A stretch of DNA of 45,168 bases, taken from contig NZ_FRAH01000026.1 in assembly GCF_900142265.1 (NCBI RefSeq), positions 1 to 45,168 on the forward strand, in the 5' to 3' direction. Under the pieces are notes generated by a model. It made no database searches. It was not told the origin of the DNA and saw only the letters and a program-made list of their open reading frames with translations. Source of the DNA: Anaerotignum lactatifermentans DSM 14214. Its GTDB lineage: Bacteria > Bacillota > Clostridia > Lachnospirales > Anaerotignaceae. Positions 23,730-32,999 of the stretch are shown piece by piece (position 1 is the stretch's first letter; each line of letters begins with the position of its first letter). The position numbers and the translations under genes are program-made.

Positions 23730-25079
23730 ATGAGAGGAAAACAACGCCGCAGCAGCGGACACAGAAGCAGCAAGCGGGATGGGTCTTATGAAAAGCCGCA
23801 GAAGAAAAGAAAGCCCTTTCGACCCATACGTACATTTTTCAAAATTGTGGTATCCATTGTTATGGCATTTTTGATACTATCAGGCGGCGCAGCCTTCGCT
23901 TATTACAAAGTGACGGGCGAATCTCCCTTTGGCGGATATGTGGGCAGCGGTTCCAATCTGAATCTGCTGGATGCTATGCTGGGACGGGATATCAAGCTGA
24001 ATGTGGCTGTTTTTGGGACGGATAAAGAAGGAAAGCGTACAGACGTTATGTTCGTGGTCCATTATGAAAGCGCCAACGAAAGTCTGGATCTGCTTTCTCT
24101 GCCTCGTGACACGAGGGTATCTGTCTGTGATGAAGTTGCGAAAAACTATGAAGAAACCGGACGGGTATATAATCAGGTAACAAAACTCAATGCCATCCAT
24201 TCTTACAGCGACGAAGACAACTGCTGCCAGAATACGGTATTGCAGATTGAAGACCTGTTGGGCATCAACATCGACCACTATGTCAAAATTGACTTGGATG
24301 CGTTCCGCAAGATTGTAGACACTGTAGGCGGCGTAGAAGTGGACGTGCCCCAGGATATGGACTACGAAGACCCGGCACAGGATTTGTATATCCATCTGGA
24401 TGCGGGCTTGCAGACCCTCAACGGCGAGCAGGCGGAACAGCTGGTACGTTTCAGAAAGTATCCTACAGGGGACGAAGGACGTATTGAAGTACAGCAGCTG
24501 TTCTTGAAAGCGCTGGCGGAAAAAGTGCTCAGCTCTGAAAGCATTTTGAAAAATCTGCCGGAGTATATCTCTATTCTTTATAAGGATGTGCAGACAGACA
24601 TTTCCCTGACAGATGCGGTGAAATACGCCAACTATATAGGGAAAATCGACATGAATAAAATCAACATGCAGACATTGCCGGGGGCTGGTCAGTATGTAGG
24701 CAATGTGTCTTACTTCATCCATGACCCTGACGAAACCTCTCTGCTGGTGGATCAGATCTTCTATCAGGAGCATGTGACAACGCCGGAAGGGCAGACAGCA
24801 AGCAGCAGCAAAGGGCTGACCATTGAGGTCTGCAACGGCGGCAATGTGAATGGTCTGGCAAGAAGATTTTCAGACGAACTGGCAGCGGATGGGTATACAG
24901 TGACGGAACCTACCACTTATGACGGAAAACAAGTGGAAAAAACACGTATCCAAGTAAAAGAAGCTGGTACAGGCAGCGATCTGGTTTCCTATTTTGCCAA
25001 TGCGGCAGTGGAAACAGCGCCGGATGAACTGCCTACGGGCGTAGATATTCGTATTATTTTGGGGACAGGAGAAAGCTGA
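23730..25079 (+). CDS. LytR-CpsA-Psr (LCP) family cell-wall polymer ligase, second copy with LytR_C domain
   Basis: The ATG at 23,730 is preferred over a GTG at 23,718 that overlaps the previous stop; the product has 449 residues. A basic N-terminus (RGKQRRSSGHRSSKRD) and one transmembrane helix (VVSIVMAFLILSGGAAFAYY) lead into the LCP domain: NVAVFGTDKEGKRTDVMFV, LSLPRDTRVSV and AEQLVRFRKYPTGDEGRIEVQQLFL. A C-terminal LytR_C domain lies at about 365-449 (GLTIEVCNGGNVNGLARRF). The two LCP proteins probably have overlapping roles in attaching a wall polymer to peptidoglycan. Tandem LCP genes are common, but only this copy carries the LytR_C domain. Confidence 0.92.
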   Translation: MRGKQRRSSGHRSSKRDGSYEKPQKKRKPFRPIRTFFKIVVSIVMAFLILSGGAAFAYYKVTGESPFGGYVGSGSNLNLLDAMLGRDIKLNVAVFGTDKEGKRTDVMFVVHYESANESLDLLSLPRDTRVSVCDEVAKNYEETGRVYNQVTKLNAIHSYSDEDNCCQNTVLQIEDLLGINIDHYVKIDLDAFRKIVDTVGGVEVDVPQDMDYEDPAQDLYIHLDAGLQTLNGEQAEQLVRFRKYPTGDEGRIEVQQLFLKALAEKVLSSESILKNLPEYISILYKDVQTDISLTDAVKYANYIGKIDMNKINMQTLPGAGQYVGNVSYFIHDPDETSLLVDQIFYQEHVTTPEGQTASSSKGLTIEVCNGGNVNGLARRFSDELAADGYTVTEPTTYDGKQVEKTRIQVKEAGTGSDLVSYFANAAVETAPDELPTGVDIRIILGTGES

Positions 25080-25099
25080 GGCTGAGAAAGGAGCATTCC

Positions 25100-25735
25100 A
25101 TGGCAACGGAAGAAATGATGGTAATTGGCATTGCAGGCGGTACAGGCAGCGGGAAAACAACCCTGACCAATCGCTTGAAAGAACGCTTTGGGGATGAAGT
25201 GACAGTCATTTATCACGACAACTATTACAAAAGACATGATGAACTGACATATGAAGAGCGTTGTCTGCTCAATTATGACCATCCAGATGCCTTTGATACA
25301 GACCTGATGATGGAACATATTCGGGATCTGCGGGCAGGAAAGAGCATTCAGTGTCCTGTTTATGACTTTACGGTGCATAATCGTTCTGACAAAACCGTTG
25401 AAATCCATCCCACAAAGGTGCTCATCATCGAAGGGATTCTGATTTTTGAAAATAAGGAACTTCGTGACCTGATGGACATCAAGGTGTTTGTAGATACAGA
25501 TGCAGACGTGCGTATCCTGCGTCGTATCCTGCGGGATGTAAAAGAAAGAGGCAGAAGTCTGGAATCTGTAGTAGACCAGTATTTGCAGACCGTAAAGCCT
25601 ATGCATGAACAGTTTGTGGAACCCAGCAAACGGGGCGCTGACATCATCGTGCTGGAAGGCGGACAGAACGTGGTGGCGCTGGACATGATGATTCAGCGGA
25701 TTTATGGTCATGTTTATGGCACCCATGTGAAATAA
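25100..25735 (+). CDS. udk: Uridine kinase
   Basis: 211 residues, close to the usual Udk length. Start ATG 25,100 with AAAGGAG. The Walker A motif is GIAGGTGSGKTT (K19). YHDNYYKRHDELTYEERCLLNYDHPDAFD is the uridine-binding region, and IIEGILIFENKELRDLMDIKVFVDTDADVRILRRI is the conserved core of the phosphoribulokinase/uridine kinase family. It phosphorylates uridine and cytidine in the salvage pathway. It is co-transcribed behind the two LCP genes, 20 bases after the second. Confidence 0.95.
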   Translation: MATEEMMVIGIAGGTGSGKTTLTNRLKERFGDEVTVIYHDNYYKRHDELTYEERCLLNYDHPDAFDTDLMMEHIRDLRAGKSIQCPVYDFTVHNRSDKTVEIHPTKVLIIEGILIFENKELRDLMDIKVFVDTDADVRILRRILRDVKERGRSLESVVDQYLQTVKPMHEQFVEPSKRGADIIVLEGGQNVVALDMMIQRIYGHVYGTHVK

Positions 25736-25746
25736 GGAGCAGAAGT

Positions 25747-25920
25747 ATGGATTGGAAAGGTAATTTACAGAAGTCTGTCATCTGGGGCATTTTCTTCAGT
25801 GCGGCAGTCCAGATCATTGCAGAGAGAGGGCATGTGAATATCATGAAATTCATCGCTTTTGCATTGTTATTTGCGGTGCTGTATTTCCTCTGGCTCACAT
25901 TGACTGGAAATCGTAAATAA
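25747..25920 (+). CDS. Small membrane protein (57 aa)
   Basis: ATG 25,747 follows AAGGAGC and is 11 bases after udk. The 57-residue product has two hydrophobic helices, SVIWGIFFSAAVQIIA and FIAFALLFAVLYFLWLTL, joined by a short polar loop (ERGHVNIMK). It is the last gene of the LCP/udk operon; a terminator follows at once. I do not recognise the family. Confidence 0.65.
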   Translation: MDWKGNLQKSVIWGIFFSAAVQIIAERGHVNIMKFIAFALLFAVLYFLWLTLTGNRK

Positions 25921-25927
25921 AAAAAGA

Positions 25928-25968
25928 AAGCCGGAATCCTTGGGATTGTAAGGATTTCGGCTTTTTTG
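25928..25968. terminator. Bidirectional intrinsic terminator
   Basis: A 14-bp stem AAGCCGGAATCCTT / AAGGATTTCGGCTT has one G-U pair and is followed by TTTTT on the plus strand and by a T-rich run on the minus strand. It lies between the converging LCP/udk operon and mazF. Confidence 0.88.
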
Positions 25969-25971
25969 TTT

Positions 25972-26349
25972 TCAAACGCGTGGCACTTCTGCCCGTTTTT
26001 CGCCGCAGATAAGCCCCAGACTGACGCAAAGGCTCTGGTTCACTGCCTCCATGATTTCCGTATCCAGATGACAAACTTTTTCCCGCAGCCGCTGTTTGTC
26101 AATGGTGCGGATCTGCTCCAGCAGCACAACGGAGTCTTTGGGCAGGGCGTATTTGGCTGCCGCAAGGGCAATATGTGTGGGCAGTTTTGCCTTGTTCATG
26201 CGTGATGTAATGGCTGCGCAAATGACCGTGGGGCTGTATTTATTGCCCATGTCATTCTGTATGATGAGCACAGGGCGCACGCCTCCCTGTTCACTGCCCA
26301 CAACGGGACTTAAATCCGCATAAAAAATATCTCCTCGTCTGATCGTCAT
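25972..26349 (-). CDS. mazF: MazF/PemK-family endoribonuclease toxin (NdoA-like)
   Basis: 125 residues. The N-terminus [31 protein letters not shown] is the hallmark of MazF/Endo[20 protein letters not shown] and [16 protein letters not shown] carry the remaining conserved residues, including the catalytic Arg and Thr/Ser region. MazF cuts mRNA at short motifs when not held by its antitoxin. GGAGGG lies 7 nt before the start. In many Bacillota an antitoxin gene sits immediately upstream. Here the 104 bases before the start contain none, and the next upstream gene is the GerS-like lipoprotein. Confidence 0.92.
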   Translation of the reverse strand: MTIRRGDIFYADLSPVVGSEQGGVRPVLIIQNDMGNKYSPTVICAAITSRMNKAKLPTHIALAAAKYALPKDSVVLLEQIRTIDKQRLREKVCHLDTEIMEAVNQSLCVSLGLICGEKRAEVPRV

Positions 26350-26453
26350 AGAATCACACCCTCCGCCGTTAGAAATCCGTCAGGCAGAACTGCGTCAAAA
26401 CCATGGTTATGTATTGCGCTGACGTAAGGGAGTATGGCACGCTGGGACAATTT

Positions 26454-27071
26454 TTATGCAGGAATCCGAAATAAATTTTCGTCAAAATGCGGGTTGTATG
26501 TAAAAGTGGTGTAATCCAGACGCAAGCACTCCTTCCCATCAGCATCGTAGAGGGAAAGGCGGACAGGCAGCAGACTTTCGTTGTCTACCCACAGTTTTTC
26601 AGAAGCAAGCTGGCTGCCGTTTTCAGGAATGACCGCTTCCAGCACCGTACAGCGGCTTTCATCAATGGCGGCTGTTTCCACGGAAACCCCTTCTGACTGG
26701 AGATAGTTTTTTAGGAATTGCCCTAGAAATAATTCATTGCGCCGCTGGGATTCGGGCACTTCCCGTTGAACGGATTCTTTCAGACGGGGATTATACTGGC
26801 AGACAGTTTTGCCGTCAAAGACGGTGTAATTACCTTTGGCGGAGTCGGGAGAAAGCATTTCCATACGGTATTCTCCAGTGGATTTGAAATCCTGTTTGGT
26901 TTCATAAACAGTTTCTCCTTTGTTGGAATAGATGGTAAGGGTAGCTAGGCAGGAATAGCCTTCCATGTCCGTCAGTTTTTGCTGGATGGCAGCCATGGGT
27001 GTGATTTCCTCCTTTTGGCAGCCGCAGGCAAAGCAAAACAGCGCCAGTACATACAATATCAGGCGTTTCAT
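26454..27071 (-). CDS. LolA-fold lipoprotein, possibly GerS-related
   Basis: 205 residues with a lipoprotein-type signal peptide (LILYVLALFCFACGC); the lipobox is not canonical, and the lipidated residue would be C16 or C18. The rest reads like the LolA/outer-membrane-lipoprotein-sorting fold: MAAIQQKLTDMEGYSCLATLTIYSN, FDGKTVCQYNPRLKES and LWVDNESLLPVRLSLYDADG. In sporeformers a related lipoprotein, GerS, acts in cortex hydrolysis during germination. The link here rests on fold, size and the neighbouring mazF, so GerS itself is only a possibility. It is not preceded by another minus-strand gene, so it is first in its unit. Confidence 0.6.
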   Translation of the reverse strand: MKRLILYVLALFCFACGCQKEEITPMAAIQQKLTDMEGYSCLATLTIYSNKGETVYETKQDFKSTGEYRMEMLSPDSAKGNYTVFDGKTVCQYNPRLKESVQREVPESQRRNELFLGQFLKNYLQSEGVSVETAAIDESRCTVLEAVIPENGSQLASEKLWVDNESLLPVRLSLYDADGKECLRLDYTTFTYNPHFDENLFRIPA

Positions 27072-27326
27072 AAAATACCTCCTTTGATTTGGACTTTTCT
27101 ATCAGTTTATGAAAGGGACAGAAGGCCTATGAGAGTTGGGTTACATAAGATTACAAATTTATTAAGTTTTTTCGTGGGACGAGAAAAAAGCTGGTTTTTG
27201 TGGTAAAATCTTTATGTATGCGCAGTTTGGACGGTTACTTTTTGCTTTTTTTCTCCAGAATATGGAACAAAGGTGAAAAGCAGGCGTCCAACCATCAGAA
27301 TCGAGAGAAAGGGAGTGCGTGGGAAA

Positions 27327-29678
27327 ATGAAAAAAAGATTCTACGGCATCAAGCGGTTGCTGGCTGCTTTTGTGGCAGCAACGCTGACATTTACTGCGGC
27401 AGGAGTGACAACGGTATTTGCTGCCCAGACAGTTTATGAAAACAAAACACAGGAAACCATCACCAGAGGGGTGACATATGAAAAGAACAGCCGCATGACA
27501 ACAGACGGTATTCAGGACATTTATGTGCTGACCATCGACCTGACAGAAAGCACACTGGAACTGAAAGAAGTGGAAAGCAAAACAGAATATGGTCTGAAAG
27601 AAACCGTACAGAAAATGCTCACAGACAACGGCGCCATTGCTGGTGTGAACAGTGACTTCTTCGGTATGGCAGGTACATATTCCGCAGGATTTGGTCCTGT
27701 TGTACGCGACGGAGAACTGGTTTCTGCAGGGACAAGCATCAACCAGGACAAAAACCAGTATGGTACGTATGTAAAGGATAAAAACGGCAATTCCATCTTC
27801 ACTTACTTCAAAACAACCGTGAAGTTCTCCAATTCCGCAAAGACCATTGATCTGGCATCCATCAACAAAGTGACCAGCATGGTATTCCCTATACTGTTTA
27901 ACAGAGAGGCTGCTACAAGCACTGCGGATCTGGACAAACGTTTTGACAATCTGGTGAAATTTGTGGTACAGAACAACACTATTACATACATTTCCCAGAA
28001 AGGGGAAACTGTGGAAGTGCCTGAAAATGGCTACCTCATCGTCATGAGCGGCGATTATTACACAAATGCAGCTTCTGTATTCAAAGTAGGCGACCCTGTT
28101 ACATTACAGGTAAGCTCTACCATCGACTTTGACCAGATCGACACAGCTTTCGGCGGCGGCGGACTGTTGCTGCTGGACGGTCAGGAAGCACCTGCGACTG
28201 ACATCGTAGCCGCAGGCAGACAGCCCAGAACAGCTTTTGGTGTTTCTCAGGATGGTACCAAAGCCATCATGATGGTTGTTGACGGTCGTGGGGACAGCAT
28301 TGGCGCAACTCATTCCGAAATGGCAGCCCTCATGAAAGAATACGGCGCTTATGAAGCATTGCATCTGGACGGCGGCGGTTCTTCCACCATGGTGGTGCAG
28401 ACCGTTGACGACGCGGCACCTCAGCTGCAGAACACACCTTCTGACGGGGCGCAGAGAAAAGTTATTGCTTCCGTAGGTGTATTCCAGACAGCACCCAAAG
28501 GCGAAATCAAAGAAATCGGCATCACAACTGTGAACCAGCATACACAGCCCGGCAAAACAGCGGAATTCACGGTTTACGGTCTGGATGAATACAAAAACCG
28601 CATTTACATCGCACCGGAAGATGTAACTTTTGAAGTGGTTGGTGTGGAAGGCACATGGGATGGATATCTGTTCCAGCCTACCACCACAGGGGAATACTCC
28701 GTTGTGGCAACTTATGGCGACGGTTTGACAGCAGTGGCAAATGCGACTTGCTATCCCACAGCCAGACTGAAAGCGACATATCCTGATGCAAGCATCAAAA
28801 ACGTAGGCGGCACCACAAACATTTATGTGACCGCTTATGATACAGAAGGCTTCGGCAGAGCAGTTACAAATGACGTAACTTACACCGTAGCAAATCCTGC
28901 TATCGGTACCATGAACGGCAACACCTTTACTGCAAAGGCAAAAGGCTCCACTTATGTGAAATGCAGCTGGGCAGGTCAGGACACTTATGTGACCATCACC
29001 GTTGGCGGTGCAAGCAAAGTGACAGCGCCTGCAAGCACATCTGCCGCAGATCCTTTGCAGCAGACTGTAACAAAACAGAATGACGGCGCATTCTATCTGA
29101 ATATCACTGGTGAACTGAAATACACCGGCACTGGCAAGGTAGATGCGACAACATACAACGCACAGAGAAGCCGCGTACGTTCTGCAGCTGACAGCGGCGC
29201 AGATGTGACCGTTTACGGCGGTCCTTGTGACATCACCACACCGACCGTACAGGACAGCCTGACATGGAACGGCAGCTACCGCTTCATGAACAGAGATGGC
29301 GCTTCCGTGGTACTGCTGGCAGCAAGTCAGGGTATCCGTAAGACAGATCCTTCTCAGTACGGACGTTTCACACAGGATATTGCAGCGGCAGGCAATGACA
29401 CCATCATTTTTGTCACAGATAAAACACCTTCCGATTATCCTTCCGCAGCAGAAGCAGATTACTTCCGCGCAATTCTGAACAAATATGTGGAAGACGGCAA
29501 AACAGTCTTTGTGGTATCCTGCAGCGGCAATGCTTACTGGGCTTCCACAAAGGACGGTGTGCGTTACATCAATCTGCCTGACCTGTGGAGAGCAGACGGC
29601 ACAGCAAACAGCAATGTATATATGCTGAAATTCCGCATTGCAGATGACGGCGTGACATATCAGCCTGTGAAAGTTTGA
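27327..29678 (+). CDS. Secreted phosphodiester glycosidase (NAGPA-domain) protein
   Basis: The start is ATG 27,327 (784 residues) with GGGAG upstream; a GTG at 27,312 is also in frame. A signal peptide (RLLAAFVAATLTFTAAGVTTVFA) leads to a NAGPA/phosphodiester glycosidase domain with AIAGVNSDFFGMAGTYSAGFGPVVRDGELVS, PRTAFGVSQDGTKAIMMVVDGRGDS and LHLDGGGSSTMVVQ. Ig-like Ca/bacterial repeats follow at about 400-570. A C-terminal domain of about 200 residues has alternating Val/Ile strands and resembles part of a calcineurin-like phosphoesterase. NAGPA domains remove sugar from phosphodiester-linked glycans, so it may trim wall polymers. The substrate is unknown. It is single, with no SLH or sortase anchor. 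Confidence 0.85.
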   Translation: MKKRFYGIKRLLAAFVAATLTFTAAGVTTVFAAQTVYENKTQETITRGVTYEKNSRMTTDGIQDIYVLTIDLTESTLELKEVESKTEYGLKETVQKMLTDNGAIAGVNSDFFGMAGTYSAGFGPVVRDGELVSAGTSINQDKNQYGTYVKDKNGNSIFTYFKTTVKFSNSAKTIDLASINKVTSMVFPILFNREAATSTADLDKRFDNLVKFVVQNNTITYISQKGETVEVPENGYLIVMSGDYYTNAASVFKVGDPVTLQVSSTIDFDQIDTAFGGGGLLLLDGQEAPATDIVAAGRQPRTAFGVSQDGTKAIMMVVDGRGDSIGATHSEMAALMKEYGAYEALHLDGGGSSTMVVQTVDDAAPQLQNTPSDGAQRKVIASVGVFQTAPKGEIKEIGITTVNQHTQPGKTAEFTVYGLDEYKNRIYIAPEDVTFEVVGVEGTWDGYLFQPTTTGEYSVVATYGDGLTAVANATCYPTARLKATYPDASIKNVGGTTNIYVTAYDTEGFGRAVTNDVTYTVANPAIGTMNGNTFTAKAKGSTYVKCSWAGQDTYVTITVGGASKVTAPASTSAADPLQQTVTKQNDGAFYLNITGELKYTGTGKVDATTYNAQRSRVRSAADSGADVTVYGGPCDITTPTVQDSLTWNGSYRFMNRDGASVVLLAASQGIRKTDPSQYGRFTQDIAAAGNDTIIFVTDKTPSDYPSAAEADYFRAILNKYVEDGKTVFVVSCSGNAYWASTKDGVRYINLPDLWRADGTANSNVYMLKFRIADDGVTYQPVKV

Positions 29679-29849
29679 AAATCATGAAAAACAGTGGGAA
29701 AATAGAAGAAGTTTCTTAAAATTCCCCCATGTTTCTTGTAAAATCAGTAAGAATACGGTAGTATAAGGTGGGTAGATATTCTCTATCCACCTTTCCTTGT
29801 GTTTCGGGGAAAGAAAAAGAGAAATCAAAGAAACTTCAGGAGAAACAAA

Positions 29850-32800
29850 ATGACGACTCAGAAAAAAAACAGCGCCGTGAAAGCGGTCAGCTTTATGATG
29901 CTTATTACTCTGGTGGGAAAAGTGCTGGGGTTGGTGCGAGATCAGCTTTTGGCAGCCAATTACGGCAACGGCATGGCGGCGGAGGCATTCACCACAGCCA
30001 GCTTGATGCCGCGAACCTTTTTTGATGCGGTATTCGCTTCGGCAATATCCGCCAGCTTCATTCCCATATTCAATGAATATCTGAAGAAAAAAGGGAAGAA
30101 AGAGGCATTTGCTCTTTCCAATCGTTTCATTACCCTTATGGGATTGGTGACACTGCTCATGACGGTGGTATGCGAGATTTTCTCCAGCCGGTTTGTATGG
30201 CTTTTTGCGGCAGGCTATGACAACGAAACGGCAGCACTGGCGGCACAGCTGTCCCATGTGATGTTCCCGACCATTTTCTTTACGGGCATTGCCTTTTCTT
30301 TCGTGGGGATTTTGCAGTCTTTGGATGAATTTAACGTGCCGGCGGCTTTGAGTGTGGCTTCTAACGCCGTGATCATCCTGTATTATATTTTCTGGAATGA
30401 CCGTTTTGGTGTATATGGTCTGGCAGTGGCTTTCCTCATTGGTTGGGCTATGCAGGCCATCATCCAGATTCCTTCCATGATGAAAAAAGGGTATTTCTAC
30501 CGCCCGGATTTTCGTTTCCGGGATGAAGGCATACGGAAGATTCTGATTCTCATGCTGCCTGTTATGGTAGGCACATGGATTCAGCCCATCAACCTGATTA
30601 TCAATAACCAGTTTGCTTCCCATCTGGATATGGGGGTAACCACATTACAGTATGCAAACAACTTATATACCATTATTGTTGGGGTATTTGTTCTAGCCAT
30701 TGCCAATCTGATTTTCCCGAAACTTTCCCGTATGGCAGATGATGCAGAAGGGGACGGCTTTGGACAGACCGTACGAGTGACCCTGCGGTCTATGATGTTT
30801 TTCCTGATTCCCATGATGGTTGGGCTCATGGTATTGAGCAAACCACTGGTAAAACTCATTTACGAAAGAGGCAGTTTTGACGCCCTGGGAACAGAAATGA
30901 CAGGAACGGCTCTGTGCTTCTTTGCGGTGGGCATGATTGGCTATGGTGTGCAGACCATTTTGAGCCGTGTGTTCTACGCAAAGCAGGAAGGAAAAATGCC
31001 TCTGGTGGCTGGCATCATTTCCATCGGTGTCAATGCCGCTTTGTGCTGGCTGCTCATGAAGCCCATAGGGCTGGGTGGTCTGGCGCTGGCTTCCGCTGTG
31101 TCTTCCACAGTGGCAGCGCTGATTCTGTTTGTGCCGACAGTCAAACAGTATCCGGGGATTCTGGATAAAAAACTGGCGGCGGATTTGTGTAAAATGGCAG
31201 TATCCGCTTTGGTGATGCTGTTCTGTGTATATCTGCCTTATCATTTCTTGGCAGCAAGAATGGGCGATGGGCTCATTCCACGGGTGATTCTGGTGGGCGT
31301 TCCTACCTGTATTGGTATCGCCATATATATGGTGCTGACTTATGTGCTGCGGGTAGATGAAAGTCGTTTTGCGTTCTCTCTGGTAGGAAAATTCCTCCAC
31401 CGGGGCGGCGGCAATCCTCCCACAGGGGGCACACCGGAAAAGAAATCCGAAGAAAATACCCAACAACAGAAAGGACGGGAGGGTATGACGGACAAAATCT
31501 CTCTTTATATCGAGGACAGCTTCTTCTTCCGCCTGATTCATGGTTTTGTGATCTGGTTCTGGGGCATCTGGTCTCAGAGTTTGACTTACCGGGCTTACCG
31601 CAGACTAGGACAGGCTGTGGGCAGAGCTTTCTGGGAAAGCGGTATCTTTACATTCCTGCGTCATAACTGGGACTATTGGATTCGTTCCGCAAGGGGACGG
31701 CTGCCCCATCTGCTTCATGGCCCTGCCAAAAGATGCGCTGTGGCAGTGCAGGAAGAAAAAGGCTTCGCGGCTACCATGGTGGCAGAAAGCGCCATCCTGC
31801 GGCTGTGTAACCAGAATTTCCTCATCATTTGCATCTGCGCGCTGGCAGTTGCCATTCCCATACTGCCGACTATGCTACAGGCGGTACTGGCGGCAGGCAC
31901 CTTTGCCTTGTACGTTATTAACGTATGGATGGGACGCATTCGTATGCAGCGGACAGCTCTGGTAGGGGTGCTGGTAGGGCTCTTTGCCCTCTGCGTGGTA
32001 TATGGGGCGCTGACCAGTTATCACTTCCCTAAAGCTGTGATGGTCATGGGCATTTTTCTGGTATTCCTTTCTGTGTTCTTCGTATGCAGAGACTGCATTG
32101 ACACAGAAGAAAAACTGAATCTGGTATTGTTTGTTTTGATTGCTACAGGGGTGCTCATTGCCCTGTATGCCATTTTCCAATATGTGGTGGGCGTGGAAAT
32201 GGACGAAGCATGGGTAGACGCCGAAAGCTTCGACATCACCACACGCGCTTATGCCACATTCAATAACCCCAACGTATTAGGGGAATATCTCATTGTTATC
32301 GGCTCTTTGGCGGCAGGGATGATGTGGAAATGCCGCAACTGGGCAGGCAGACTGTTCTACACAGGCTGCTTTGGCATTTTATGTCTGGGTCTGCTGGCTA
32401 CCAACTCCCGCGGAGCTATGCTGGGGCTCATGTTTGCCGCAGGGCTTTTCGTACTGCTGGCAGAACGGCGGCTCATTCCCATTGGGATTGTAGCGCTGCT
32501 GGCAATGCCTTTCATACTGCCAAGTAGTTTGTGGGAACGACTGCTCAGTTCCGTTACCATGAGCGACTCGTCTTCTCAGTATCGTCTGTCCATTTATCAG
32601 GCGGGCTTTGACATGATTCGTCATTACTGGGTGACAGGTATCGGCGTGGATGCCTTCAATGAGATTTATCCGTTGTTCTCTTTGGAAGCGGCAAATGCTT
32701 ACCATGTCCATAATTTATTCTTACAGGAATTCATCGAACTGGGCATTGTGGGCTTCAGTGTATTTTTGGCGTTGGTGCTGCTGTTCTTCCAGAAGATTTA

Positions 32801-32999
32801 CAGCACCATGGCAAGAGCTGCAAGAAGATACCGCTTCATTCTGGCAGCAGTATTCGGCGGCTTTGCAGGTATTTTGTTACAGGGGATGACAGACCATATC
32901 TGGTTTGATTACAGCATTGTGCTGCTGTTCTGGTGTGTACTGGGCATCGGTATGGCAGCCGTGAGATTGGGAGAAAAATCATGGAGAAAGAAAAACTGA
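29850..32999 (+). CDS. murJ: MurJ lipid II flippase fused to an O-antigen-ligase-like (WaaL/Wzy) protein
   Basis: Start ATG 29,850 behind CAGGAG; 1049 residues. Residues 1 to about 520 are a MurJ/MVIN transporter with 14 or so helices, opening with MMLITLVGKVLGLVRDQLLAANYG. A hydrophilic linker (GGGNPPTGGTPEKKSEENTQ) follows. From about 546 a second protein begins with MTDKISLYIED, has about ten further helices and carries the O-antigen ligase signature in TTRAYATFNNPNVLGEYL, LATNSRGAMLGL and the periplasmic histidine region AYHVHNLFLQEFIELG. At the joint an in-frame ATG (31,485) is preceded by AAGGACGGGAGG, so the second half might also be made alone. Upstream at 29,767-29,791 is a 10-bp hairpin. 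The protein may flip lipid-linked units and polymerise or ligate them. Confidence 0.9.
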   Translation: MTTQKKNSAVKAVSFMMLITLVGKVLGLVRDQLLAANYGNGMAAEAFTTASLMPRTFFDAVFASAISASFIPIFNEYLKKKGKKEAFALSNRFITLMGLVTLLMTVVCEIFSSRFVWLFAAGYDNETAALAAQLSHVMFPTIFFTGIAFSFVGILQSLDEFNVPAALSVASNAVIILYYIFWNDRFGVYGLAVAFLIGWAMQAIIQIPSMMKKGYFYRPDFRFRDEGIRKILILMLPVMVGTWIQPINLIINNQFASHLDMGVTTLQYANNLYTIIVGVFVLAIANLIFPKLSRMADDAEGDGFGQTVRVTLRSMMFFLIPMMVGLMVLSKPLVKLIYERGSFDALGTEMTGTALCFFAVGMIGYGVQTILSRVFYAKQEGKMPLVAGIISIGVNAALCWLLMKPIGLGGLALASAVSSTVAALILFVPTVKQYPGILDKKLAADLCKMAVSALVMLFCVYLPYHFLAARMGDGLIPRVILVGVPTCIGIAIYMVLTYVLRVDESRFAFSLVGKFLHRGGGNPPTGGTPEKKSEENTQQQKGREGMTDKISLYIEDSFFFRLIHGFVIWFWGIWSQSLTYRAYRRLGQAVGRAFWESGIFTFLRHNWDYWIRSARGRLPHLLHGPAKRCAVAVQEEKGFAATMVAESAILRLCNQNFLIICICALAVAIPILPTMLQAVLAAGTFALYVINVWMGRIRMQRTALVGVLVGLFALCVVYGALTSYHFPKAVMVMGIFLVFLSVFFVCRDCIDTEEKLNLVLFVLIATGVLIALYAIFQYVVGVEMDEAWVDAESFDITTRAYATFNNPNVLGEYLIVIGSLAAGMMWKCRNWAGRLFYTGCFGILCLGLLATNSRGAMLGLMFAAGLFVLLAERRLIPIGIVALLAMPFILPSSLWERLLSSVTMSDSSSQYRLSIYQAGFDMIRHYWVTGIGVDAFNEIYPLFSLEAANAYHVHNLFLQEFIELGIVGFSVFLALVLLFFQKIYSTMARAARRYRFILAAVFGGFAGILLQGMTDHIWFDYSIVLLFWCVLGIGMAAVRLGEKSWRKKN

